Of a DNA stretch of 64,000 nucleotides, positions 53,497 through 63,835 are shown in pieces; position 1 is the stretch's first letter, and each line of letters opens with the position of its first letter. Under the pieces are notes generated by a model. The model did no database searches, was not told the origin of the DNA, and saw only the letters and a program-made list of their open reading frames with translations. Both the position numbers and the translations under genes were made by a program. This DNA comes from Onchocerca volvulus (Eukaryota; Nematoda; Chromadorea; Rhabditida; Onchocercidae). Where the stretch lies: positions 25,337,960-25,401,959 of the forward strand of contig HG738138.1 in assembly GCA_000499405.2 (NCBI GenBank), in the 5' to 3' direction.

Positions 53497-56086
53497 AAAA
53501 ATGCAATCCACATCAGAAAAAAAAAAAGATCCAATAAAGCAATTTGATGCAAAATTAAACTTACATGTCAAAAAGGAACAGACGAATACGTTTTTCCACG
53601 TTATCCAATTGCTTGATTTCTTCTTCCGTCAACTTGAAATCGAAAATATTGCAATTTTCAAGTATTCTATCTGGATTAACACTTTTTGGAATAATACAAA
53701 TACCACGCTGTGTCATGTGACGCAGAAGAATCTGAAATAAATTTACATTAATTTCCGTGATCAATAATGTTGAGCAGTTTCGACTGTAGAGAAATTTCTG
53801 TGAAAAATGAACTATGGAGTACATAATCTAAAATGAAATCAATGTTCGAAGATTTTATAAATATACATACTTGAGCTGGTGATTTCTTGTACTTTCCGGC
53901 GAGTTGTAAAACTAAAGGATCCTTCATGGGTTCACCAGTGGGCCAGGTAAAGTTCGGATTGAAAGTTGCTCTTCCAGGTGAACCAAGTGTCGCATAGCTT
54001 GTCATCGTGATATTATTCTTCTTACACAATTCATGAAGTTCCTTCTGCGGCCAGTAGAGATGTGTCTCGACCTGAATGTTAGAATATCTCATACAAATTA
54101 ATCTAATAAAAAGAAAGAACGATTTGAATAATTCAACATCTAAACAGCGAATTTCAAATTCTATTTATGTAATTTCATATTACGTTGCAATATCTTTAGA
54201 ACACTGAAATCAACTCATTGACTTATACAAGTAACCTGTAAATTGTGTGGTTTCACAGCTGCATGGTCGAGAACATTTTGTACTTGTTCTTCGTTGAAGT
54301 TCGATAATCCAATAGCCTGAAAATATGATATCCGACCATAAAGATTGAAAACAAATTTCACTCATGGAACAAATCTAATCATACAGACAAAAAATTACTA
54401 ATTACAACTCGCAATATAGCATCAGCAACAACTTACTTTTAGTATTCCCTTTTTATACAAATCCTCCAACACTTTCCAAGTTTCGAGATGGTCAACCAGT
54501 TCCGGAACCAGACGTCCATCCTCTAATAATGGTTTGTAATTGTCCGGTGTATTTTCGGGTCGATGCTGAAGCAAAAAATTCGGCTTTGACATTATTTTAT
54601 AGTGAAAATAACTTAGTAGTATAACGCAAAGAATTAGATAAAGAAAAACAGATTTGCTAAATAACTATCCAGGATATAAGCCTCATCTTCAATACAACAT
54701 AAAAATGTCTTCTATTGATAATATACTAAACAAATTCTGAAATATGCTTTGAATGCCGGATTCTAATCAGTGACATTAAATCTACTTTTTGACTTTCAAA
54801 TCGACATTTAATAAATAACAACTTAAAAAGAAAATACGTACTTTGCATGGACATGGACAATGAATAAGATAAAGGTCAAAGTAATCCACTTGCAAATCTT
54901 TTAGTTGTTTTTTTACCACTCCTTCGATCTCATCTGGTTTGTGTGCTATAAATGGAAGCTGCAAATGGAAAAGAATTAGCAAAAAAATTATAAAGTTATT
55001 CAAAATCTTACTGGTTCAATAAACTGGATCTTGAAAAAAGGGTTCCGCTTCGTCGCTCTTTCAGATTTTTTAACAATCTGTTTTCTCGAAAATATATAGT
55101 TCTTTTAAAAGCGAATAAATTGAATAGAATGGATTAGTGACTGCAATCAGAATCTTTTTTCAAAAGCTTAAATATGGTATTGTATATTTGAATTGAATGG
55201 CCAAAGAAGAGCTAATTGAATATGTCAATTAATATATGATACTTAAATGATATTTAATAGATAAGAACTTACTTTTGTTGTGATAAAGATATCTTCTCGT
55301 TTTAATTTACCGGAAGTAAAATATTCTTGCAATACTTTCCCAATGACAGCTTCGTTACCGTAAACATAAGCGGTGTCAATTAGTCGATATCCAACATCCA
55401 AAGCCGTCTTCAGTGCAGCTGTCAAAGCTGTCGGATTACTTGACTGAAATATCAACAGAAAAGTAATATAAATTTGAACACAAAATCTTCTTAAAAGTAG
55501 TCAAATCATTTATGGATGGCTTATTTATCTTTGTAATTTTTTCTAGTGTTTGAATGATCATTGAAGACTCACAAAAAAAAAAAAAAAAAAAAACTAAAAT
55601 TTCATTCCACTAAATCAAAAATCGAAAACTATAACTTTTTACTAAAATGACGTCATTTAAATATATTTTATTAGAATGATATTAATTAAAACTAAAACTA
55701 ACTCCGTTAAGATAATGAAAATGTTAATTGAAATCGAATTTTCTTTCGCACAAATTTAAATTTAATTTTTTTTACTGAATTTAGATTGTATTTAATTTCA
55801 TCGAAATAGCATTAAAATAAATATACTAAAAATAAATTTACAATTAAATTTAATACGAATCTAATACGAATTAGATAGACGAGTTATTCATAGCCATAAG
55901 TGAATAACTATTAAAAGGCATATTTAGATAAAATGAGTTAAAAAATTATTGGTATCAATTCATTTTAGTGAATATTTCGGCAATTTTTTAATCCCAAACA
56001 ATGATAAAACTTACTAGCCATGTACCCAAACCAAACAGTGGCAAGTTGGCACCAGTGGCCAATTTAACAGCACCGCAATTAATCAT
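53182..56086 (-). CDS. Aldo-keto reductase (AKR-2)
   Basis: Eight exons read downward: 56086-56015, 55443-55273, 54958-54842, 54565-54437, 54316-54236, 54071-53871, 53731-53565 and 53257-53182, total 337 residues. Exons 1-7 have exactly the same lengths and phases as AKR-1. The tetrad D47, Y52 (DTAYVYGNE), K81 and H114 (LYLIHCP) and the IPKS signature at 271-274 are present, so an active NADPH-dependent carbonyl reductase is expected. By-eye identity to AKR-1 is 35/39 in exon 3, 23/27 in exon 5, 56/67 in exon 6 but 32/43 in exon 4. Most exon 6 changes cluster after the shared GSPGR block, a region likely to shape the substrate pocket. The C-terminus ends differently (IYLNE) from AKR-1 and AKR-3. 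Confidence 0.95.
53404..53494. repeat. About 90 bp poly-A tract broken once by TACCCC
   Basis: Two pure A runs of roughly 35-40 bases around TACCCC, located in AKR-2 intron 7. The length is suspect and may be a gap-filling or sequencing artefact. Confidence 0.85.
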
Positions 56087-56088
56087 AT

Positions 56089-56096
56089 CTGAAAAA
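56089..56096 (-). promoter_or_regulatory. Splice acceptor 2 nt before the AKR-2 start, probable trans-splice site
   Basis: On the minus strand TTTTTCAG is followed by AT and then ATG, the same arrangement as in AKR-1. The conservation of position between paralogues supports use of this site for a spliced leader. Confidence 0.6.
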
Positions 56097-56120
56097 TCTG
56101 AATATACTGGAAATTGAAAT

Positions 56121-56485
56121 AAACCGAATGATTTGATATGATCTATCACCCACCTGCTATTTTTTTCTTTCCAACAACAACTTCACTCCTTTTTATATAT
56201 ATATTTTTTTTACACATTTTATATTTTTTCTTACCCACAGTATTCGATTCGACATTACGGACAAATAACCCAATTATATTAATTAAGGAAAAAAAAAACC
56301 AAATAATTTGACATAATCTATCACTCACCTGCTATTTTTTACTTTTCAACTACTTCATTGCTTCTTCTATATTTTTTTTTCTTACACATATTGTTTTTTC
56401 TCACACATTTTTTGCTTTTTTTCTTACACACAGTACTCCACATTACGGATAAATTATCCAAATTACCCTAATTAAGGGAAATACA
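56121..56485. repeat. Tandem duplication of about 175 bp upstream of AKR-2
   Basis: Two units begin at 56121 and 56296 (AAACCGAATGATTTGATATG against AAACCAAATAATTTGACATA). They share CTATCACYCACCTGCTATTT, T-rich filler, CCACAGTA, CATTACGGA and CCCTAATTAAGG-like blocks. Present only on the AKR-2 side as far as I can see. Confidence 0.8.
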
Positions 56486-56699
56486 AACCACATCAGCTAA
56501 ATTGAAATCTGAATTCGGTCATTCTTAATTAGATGACAAAAATCGATACAATTATACGTATGGTTAATTTTACGGCTCCGTTAATCTTCGTCACTGATGA
56601 AGAATTAAAAAAGTGACGCATTGCTACCAATAGCGGGATATGTATCTGAAGTTATCGGAATTCATTCGTGAGAATGGAGAACAATGTTATACGTGAGAA

Positions 56700-57040
56700 T
56701 TTTGCATCTAGAAAGACACGTAGAAAGTAGAGAAAATACAAATAAAATAACGAAGTTGCACGTTTGCATGCATTGAAGGATGCGAAACTATTACGTTTAG
56801 AAAGTCACGTAGAAAGTCACTTTTGCATCTAGAAAGTCACGTAGAAAGCAGAAAAAATACAAATAAAATAACGAAGTTGCACGTTTGCATGTATCGAAGA
56901 ATGCGAAACTATTACGTTCAGAAAGTCACGTAGAAAGTCACTTTTGCATTTTATTTAGAAAGTCACGTAGAAAGCAGAAAAGATACAAATAAAATGAAGA
57001 AGTTGCGCGTTTGCATGTATCAAAGGATACGAAGTTATTA
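56700..57040. repeat. 121 bp minisatellite, nearly three copies
   Basis: Units start at 56700, 56821 and 56942 with TTTTGCATCTAGAAAG (the third has a small insertion). Each contains AGAAAGTCACGTAGAAAG, AAGTTGCACGTTTGCATG and GCGAAACTATTACG. The AAAGTCACGTAG block occurs twice per unit. The third copy is cut short. Confidence 0.9.
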
Positions 57041-57379
57041 CGAGAATATAATACTTGTTGAATTTTATAATAATGGAGAAACAATAATTTGTAAATAGTT
57101 CAACAGTTGAAATACTGAGATTCTCAACTCTTTTTCATTTTCAATTGATTCGATTGTTTCCTTTCATGGTAGCAAATAATGAAAAGACGATCAATTACGA
57201 AAAGGAAATTCAAAAATGATTTGCATATAGCGAAGTTCGTATAATATCGTTACTGATCATTAATGTGGTATTGAAACTAAATGATAATTAGGCTTATTTC
57301 AATTAAAATAGGCAATAAAAGAGAATTTTTGGAGAATAATCTAAAAAAAAAAAAGTCATGTCTGTTCCGCATGTTATAT

Positions 57380-57870
57380 AAAATTGGTAAAATTTCAATA
57401 CTTTCTTCCTTCAGAGTTTCTCCAGAATTAAATCAAGCATTTCGTGTAATAACATGTTTCAGTGTTTTTAGAACTATTTATGAAGCTTAATTTATTAATG
57501 AAGAAACAAAATCAAAGCAAAAATATTTCAAACCTAAGAAATTATGAAATTGAAAATAGTACTATAACAGTAACTTAAAAAAATAAAGAAAATCAATGTC
57601 ATGTCTTCGAAATGTTAAAATTTTTTTTAAAAAAATGCTCCTATCCAAAGGTGGAAGAAACCAACTTCTTCCATCAATTCATTTTTTCTTTTTTCGATAT
57701 TCGGTTCATTACTATTTCGGTTCAAAGTATTTCAAATTTCGTAGTTAATAGATGAAAAGTTTCAATTAAAAATGTTCAATTGGAAAAAAACGAAAACAAG
57801 AATTTTTAGCATTCCATTCATCTATCGAATGATTCTGTTTTAACATTTAAAAGTGAACATAGAAAAAGAT
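57380..57870. repeat. Right arm of the inverted segmental duplication (partner 42500-43015)
   Basis: Reverse complement of the stretch upstream of AKR-1. The order of blocks is kept over about 490 bp with small indels in A/T runs. Similarity weakens at the outer end near 57870. Confidence 0.85.
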
Positions 57871-58762
57871 TCATGATTTTACTTTTAAACTGAAACAACG
57901 TTACCCCACAATTTATATGGAGAATATTTGACAAGACTTTGATTTGACGACAAATCAGAGTAAGAAAAAATCAACTTTTCGAAATAAATACATACATTTA
58001 ATGAACATCAAAAATCATTAAATGAAGTGAACATTTGGTTAATAAATTCGAAGTATAACAAGACTGAAAAAAAAATCCGTCTTGCCGACCAATTTTTTAC
58101 ATCATGCGTTACAGTGAAAGAATTGTGCCCATCACAAAGCTCATTAAAACAATATTTCACATCTGTTCATCAAGTCCTCATTAATTACTCAAGTTTTCAG
58201 CAAAAAAAAATATCTTCACAAACCATCTTCGATCACTTCGGCTGTAAGTTATGGCTAAAATTAGTGATAACAAAGAGACACACATTTTTTTTTTTTTTTC
58301 ATTTCTATGGAGATTGTTCCTGGATTGTTGTTTCATTTTCTTGTCTCGTTGTTTCTAAGCTTTGCAAAATTCGCGATAACCAATAAAATCATCTCAGTTA
58401 AGATCATCTGATTCAAAGATTGGATCTAACGTCCGTTCAATTTTCATTTTCATTAGTACTGCTGAGGGAATCCCGATTTTTTTGGAATATCCGATGGAAA
58501 TCAAGAAAAGATTCTATCATCAGCTTAAATTTTTATTTTATGCATAGAATTCCATTTTAGCGTGTTCTCATTCTAATATTTATAGCTTGCAATGACGCTA
58601 TAACAAATAAGATGAGTAATATTACAGATAAAGATCAATATCTTCATGAAAATGCATAATTTCTTTAATTAACTCAGTACCATCCAGTAAACCATTTCTA
58701 TAACATGTTGTCGTGAATTTTTTTTACTTTAGAAGTTAGTGTTAGTGAAAGGACAAGAACTT
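57871..58762. other. Intergenic stretch with an unclassified 119-codon frame
   Basis: A plus-strand frame at 58027-58386 is open but contains a T-run-encoded Phe tract, has no recognisable domain and no splice context. Not called as a gene. The rest holds nothing I can identify. Confidence 0.25.
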
Positions 58763-58852
58763 ACGATTTGAGTTGAATTGGTGGATGGATGCACGATTTG
58801 AGTTGAATTGGTGGATGGATGCACGATTTGAGTTGAATTGGTGGATGCGTGG
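58763..58852. repeat. 30 bp tandem repeat, three copies
   Basis: Units start at 58763, 58793 and 58823: ACGATTTGAGTTGAATTGG followed by TGGATGGATGC. Two are identical; the third differs only near its end. Confidence 0.95.
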
Positions 58853-60510
58853 ACAATTAAATTTTATGTTTATCGTTGATACCGCAAATAATTGTTGACA
58901 GAGTAATATATGGAATAGAATTTAAGTAGTCGGAGTTTAAGGAGTAAAGGTTATAATAGTTGAGGATTACCAAATTGAAGGATTAAGATTAAAATTATAA
59001 CAGTTTACAGAAATAATAAACTTGAATTACAATCATCAAGAGTACTGGAGTCGAGTGTTGCACCGTCAATCGCCAAGGCCAAAATTTTTTGAATAACCCC
59101 CTATTCTAGATGAGAGGGTGTGGCTCTTGGATAAAAAAAAGGAATTAACATACAGGAAGTGAATCTTATATGTTACATGCTTAACATAATCTTTTAACAT
59201 AAATGTGATTGTTTACATGGTACATGTTTAACATATAGGAAGTGAGTAGGATAGCGATTCAAATAATTTTTTGTAGTGTTAGTAATTTGAGATAGAAAGG
59301 CTATTTTAGAAAAGTTATTTCGGTTTTTCCGATATGTTATGCGTATTGCGGTCGACTGCTCGAAAATGTAGCGCGACCGAAATCACTACATTTGTCGAAT
59401 ATTAATTCATCATTCCATATTCAATCTACCTGAAATTTGAAATTATTACGTAAATGAACCATTTCTTATATGGCAGTTTTGGCAGAAAAACGAAATGTCA
59501 ATGTAATTCAAGTATTGTTTACAGTAGAAATTTGTAATATTTCTCAGCATGTGAGTCACTTATCCATATCGCGGCACAATTGCTTTTTTTCTCGCATTTT
59601 TCAATTCGCTAACAGAGCTCATGTGCATTGTCTAAAGGTTGTAAAACATGTCAATTGTTTGGAATGTTGTCTCCTATTCTTTGGTCTTTGTTCTGATACT
59701 AACCTTTTGTATGGTTCATGTGTTGTAAGCCTCCGCCACAGTCTAAGATCAATGATTGTCGACATAGAAAAGAGCTTTTCGGTTCAACATGATCAGCTTG
59801 TCTCGGTTCAGTGCCTTCAACAATAATGTTTTCAACATCAGTATCAGCGGCAGTTCAGTTCAAATTCAACTTCGAAGACGGTTGCAGCAGCATAATCGAC
59901 AACTGAGCAGGAGAAATAGCTGTGGTGTAGTAAACAATCGCAAAAGGAAAGTAAGACAACGTAGTAAGTTTTCAAACATTTATTAGTATTTTTATTATTT
60001 ACAGTATATTGTTCATCTAAAACCTTGCTATTGTGTAAGTGCGATATTGTGTATAATATCGTATGAACCCAATGAAGGCTATTGTTGACCTAGTGGAGTT
60101 ACAACAACAAAAAATAATCTCCAATCCAAATTACAATTCGATCAGAACTCTTTCCCCAACAAATTTAACAAACTTTGATTCTCACTTTGTGATGTATTTT
60201 ATCAAAATTTCACAGTATCATCTAATCAGGGTAACATATTTAATGCTGATTCGGAAGAATCAATTGGAGAGGCAACAACTCATTGTTGAATCAATTATGA
60301 TCATATGTTGCTTATAAGAAAATACGATAATTATTTGTATGTATAATGGTTGAGAAATAAAAATAAATTCAAATTTTTGCAGCAGTAGAGTTATTTTTCT
60401 CATTTTTCATTCATATTTCTTAAATAATTTCAATTGAATTCATGACAAATATTTTGTCTTTGTCAAAGATTAATTGTGAAAATGCATTGCTAACATTATC
60501 GAGAATTTGT
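58853..60510. other. Intergenic stretch with unclassified frames
   Basis: More complex sequence than the deserts to the left. Open plus-strand frames lie at 59470-59826 (118 residues, Cys/His-rich), 59789-59986 (basic, Arg/Gln-rich) and 60063-60317. They match no family I recognise, and no joining splice pattern is convincing. A TTAACATAYAGGAAGTGA phrase is repeated at about 59146 and 59229. This could be an old transposon or an unrecognised gene. Confidence 0.25.
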
Positions 60511-60735
60511 TCAGTTGTTTCGGAACTTCAAATGTATACCAAATTTGGCTTTGAGGAGTTTTTGAGAAAGAATTAGTTTTCAACTCTAAACTATTCCAGA
60601 AATTAGTAAATCATTTAATGATACCCATAACAAGTAAAATCTGTTCCTTAAGGAAAATAATAGTTGATTTGGATGAATGAGTAAATTAAATAACTATAAT
60701 ATTTCAATAAACATTGCTTAGATGATACTAAGTAA
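60511..60735. repeat. Outer part of the second inverted duplication, left of Helitron C
   Basis: Reverse complement of about 52425-52645 downstream of AKR-1, for example TACCAAATTTGGCTTTGAG and AAATAACTATAATATTTCAA. It ends exactly at the 5' end of Helitron C. Confidence 0.8.
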
Positions 60736-62658
60736 TCTATCTATCTATATGAATAAAAATGTAAATGCTACCTGTTACTCACGCCCGATCTCCGGTAAAT
60801 TCTCAACCGATTTTTTTCAAGTTTTGACACAACCTTCTACTCCAACCGACCTTCTTTACAAGTGAATATGGTCACGTTTTTCCACGTGTCACGTCCGTTA
60901 CAACTGAAAATAGGTGAGGAGATGAAGTTTGTTGGATCCGCCCACCTTTTTTCTGTTACTTTCCTTTTTCCTCCCATCTTTCTTCTTGAGTAAAAGATAC
61001 GGTTAGCCTCCGCCTATCTTTTTTTCTGCCATTCTCCTTTTATTCCTCATCTCTTTCTCTCTCTTCTTCTTGGGTAAAAGATGCGGTTAACAATAATAAT
61101 AGAAATCAAACTGGGTTCAATGTGATGACCGTTGCGCACCAAGAAGTGCGCATCATCATCGCGCGCTGACAAAGGCGCCTTTTCTATCACTTTGTATAGG
61201 GATATCAACGGGAGCGGTTTAATGCTCCGATTTTATTCTTCTTTATTTTATAAATTTTTTATTTAATAGTTTTCTCCTTTAGTCGTTGCGCATCATCATC
61301 ACGCGCTAACAAAGGCGCTCTTTCTATCATTTTATATTCATTTTATATAGAAATGTCAACGGGGGCGGTTTAACACGACTCGGGTTTTTTTTAGCTTTCT
61401 CTTTTAGTCGTTTTCTTCTTTTTTATTTAATAAATTTATCATTAGATTTGTTTTATTGATATTATTGATCATTTCTTTGTAACCCTCAACTAATCATTTC
61501 TTTGTTTTTTTTAATCATTTCTTTGTAACCCTCAACTAGGGTCAATGTCGATGACCATCGCGCGCCCACAAAAGCGCATCATCAACATGCACTAACAAGG
61601 GCGCCCTTTTCTATCATTTTAAATAGGGATTTCAATAAGAGCAGTTTAATATTTCGACTCAGGTTTTTTTTCCCTTTAGTCGTTTTCTCCTTTTTTATTT
61701 TATAAATTTATCATCAGATTTGTTTTATTGATATTATGGATTTCTAACTGCTGCGCAATAAATAATAATTAATGATAAATAATAATAATAATAATGGTAA
61801 ATAATAATAAGTAAAGATAAATAATAATAAATAATAAGGAATTTTTTGACTCCATTTCGTTCCGCGTCTTCATAAGTATTAATAGCGCAAGATAAACTAT
61901 TGCAGTTTCAAGATGATTATAAATATTTCTAGAGGATTATATATATATATATATATAATGGTCTATTCGAATACAAGGTTGTGTCAGAATTTGAAAGCTA
62001 TCGGTGGAGAATTCCAATGGATACGTTATTTCAATTTAAGAGATTGCAATTTCCAATTTGATAGACGTTTGCATTCACGATCATCATAGCTCAGAGAAAA
62101 TCCTTACAGTTGTGCGGTTTAGATCAATGGGTAAAATTACAAAAAGAGGCAATTCAAAACACAATCTAACAGTAGAAGTCAGAGAGACGATCCTTAAATT
62201 GCTTAAACAAAATATTTTATTATACACTATCCTGACCTCGACATTTGTGCAACGCAACTACATTCCCCACAAAGCAAAAAATAAACGAATTACATTTCTC
62301 ACAAAGCAAAAAACAAACGAAAAGCTTGAATTGCTCGCCTTAATTATTTAAAAGCATTTCCTCATTGAATGCAACGCATATAAAAATTTGAAATCAATCG
62401 ATGAGTATTTAACAACATGCGCATATTCGACTGCAACTTTGTGTTAAAATTACAAAGCAATAGGTTAAGGACTTTCCGATATTTAAGATTTCGAATATAG
62501 ATAATGTGCGTGTTTAAGAACTTGGGAGGTTTAAGATTTTGAACAAACGAAGATTGACATTTCTATTTATATAGATTAGCTGGAGCCGGACACGCGAAGC
62601 GTGGTCGGCCCCCACAGAGAGCTGGGTCGGCCATGCGGAGCATGGCCGGGCCAGCTAG
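60736..62658 (+). mobile_element. Helitron copy C with a paralogous empty site
   Basis: Plus-strand element starting TCTATCTATCTATATGAATA after AGTAA and ending GGGCCAGCTAG before TGTATTTC. The 3' hairpin is CCATGC-GGA-GCATGG with a second, CACGC-GAA-GCGTG, upstream. The inverted partner at about 52425 reads GATACTAAGTAATGTATTTC without the insert, so the element went between A and T without duplicating or deleting host bases. It has the same internal repeat units and helicase-like remnant as A and B. It lacks the cargo of B. Confidence 0.9.
62029..62236 (+). pseudogene. Decayed Helitron helicase C-terminus (copy C)
   Basis: One plus-strand frame reads [10 protein letters not shown], two stops, TFAFTIIIAQRKSLQLCGLD. 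A shifted frame continues with [11 protein letters not shown] and KQNILLYTILT. This tracks the known end of Helitron helicases block by block. The orientation agrees with the element's TC-to-CTAG direction, and the position is about 420 bp before the 3' end. Stops and frameshifts rule out function. Confidence 0.6.
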
Positions 62659-63495
62659 TGTATTTCATACATAAAAGAAATAATTTAACAAATATTATTA
62701 GAATGTAACTATTTATTCAGCATATGTTTATTATTTGAAGGGAACTTGATGAAAATTTTCCCTTCTAGCATATTCAATCATTCTTTTCTAGTAAACAAAC
62801 AAATCCTTTATCTTTAGACTTCAACAGAAACATTATTTCACAGTAATTTCATTCTTCCAATACTTCATTTTGTAGTAGTTCTCCCATTTGACACTTCTTA
62901 TCATCGTTGAAACCTTTCCGATTCATTAATTATCGATAGATTGCGACGATATTGTATTTCTAAAATGCTCATTTTTCTCTTATTTTCTTTCAGGCATTTT
63001 ATTTTCCAGAATGATAAATAATCATTCTCGACCATAATAAACATAATTCTTTTTATTTTTATAATTTTTCCTTCCATCGCTTCATGATTTGTTCGGTCAT
63101 ATTGTAGGAGGCTATAAAAGCATAAAGTTTTTTCAATATTATCATTACTATTTCAAATGATCGGCTAGAAATTATGGAAATTTTTGGGATTTTGGTGAAT
63201 TTCTATAACGTTTTATATATTTTCATCAATTAGAATAAAAAAGAAGAATGTTCGCTATGAAAATAATATGTTTGCCGATGATTCTGTTTATTCGCAAAAT
63301 TTTCATTATTTCAATTGATAGAATCAATGATAGAAATTCGATTAGCAATCGACCGATCGAGATTAATACATAACGTGCAGTATATCATGTAGTATACTGT
63401 AACAACTAGCTGAAAATTCGTTACTTAGCAAATTAATTTATAATTCAGGCACTAATACAACGCGACCCAATGCAAGATATGCAATGTTATTAAGT
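62659..63495. repeat. 3' flank of AKR-3, inverted copy of the AKR-1 3' flank
   Basis: Reverse complement of about 51566-52425. No gene is seen in it. Confidence 0.8.
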
Positions 63496-63574
63496 TCAGA
63501 TTTTCGTCAGATATGCACGTTTCATCTTCGATAAGTCGACATCTTTGAATGGATACCAAGGATGATCGAATATC
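63496..63574 (-). pseudogene. Last exon of a third aldo-keto reductase (AKR-3), rest missing
   Basis: After a TTCCAG acceptor the exon reads [18 protein letters not shown], then KRAYLTKI and TGA at 63498-63496. It matches AKR-1 exon 8 in length and phase, with 3 differences in 26 residues, so it is closer to AKR-1 than to AKR-2. Upstream, intron 7 is homologous to AKR-1 intron 7 only to about 63752. In AKR-1 the intron is 212 bp, so exon 7 would be expected from about 63787 upward, yet bacterial-like sequence is found there. The gene is therefore interrupted or truncated, unless the join is an assembly error. Confidence 0.85.
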
Positions 63575-63797
63575 CTGGAATGGTTCAGATTCATTCATAA
63601 CTATTGCATCTATAAGTATTAGACTTTACAGTTTGAAAATACATTTTTAGATATCATATCCTTATAAGTTATAGACATAGGAATTATACTCATTAGAAAG
63701 CAGAACTTCCTCAACAAAATCAAACAAAATTTAATCTATGGCAGAAAAAAGACTTAAAAAAAATGCCGCTTCTAGCGGTAGTGGTCAAAGTGAGTAA

Positions 63798-63835
63798 TGG
63801 ATAAACGTTTAAGTAATCAAAGCTTAGGATAGGCT
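63798..63835 (+). promoter_or_regulatory. Shine-Dalgarno-like site before the lipoprotein start
   Basis: AGGATAGG at 63827-63834 lies directly before the ATG at 63836. An AGGA-type ribosome-binding sequence here decides the start and is a bacterial rather than nematode feature. Confidence 0.5.

Noticed and set aside
53322..53571. Minus-strand poly-Phe frames
   Set aside because: They are translations of the poly-A tract in AKR-2 intron 7.
43832..62658. Interpretation of the three repeats as DNA transposons with terminal inverted repeats (MITEs)
   Set aside because: There is no target-site duplication, and the empty site shows clean A^T insertion with TC/CTAG ends and a 3' hairpin. The short inverted similarity is subterminal at one end.
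63738..63797. Short frame from ATG 63738
   Set aside because: The ATG lies in worm intron sequence homologous to AKR-1 intron 7, so the apparent 19-residue protein is a chimera. Only the tail after the junction is likely bacterial coding sequence.
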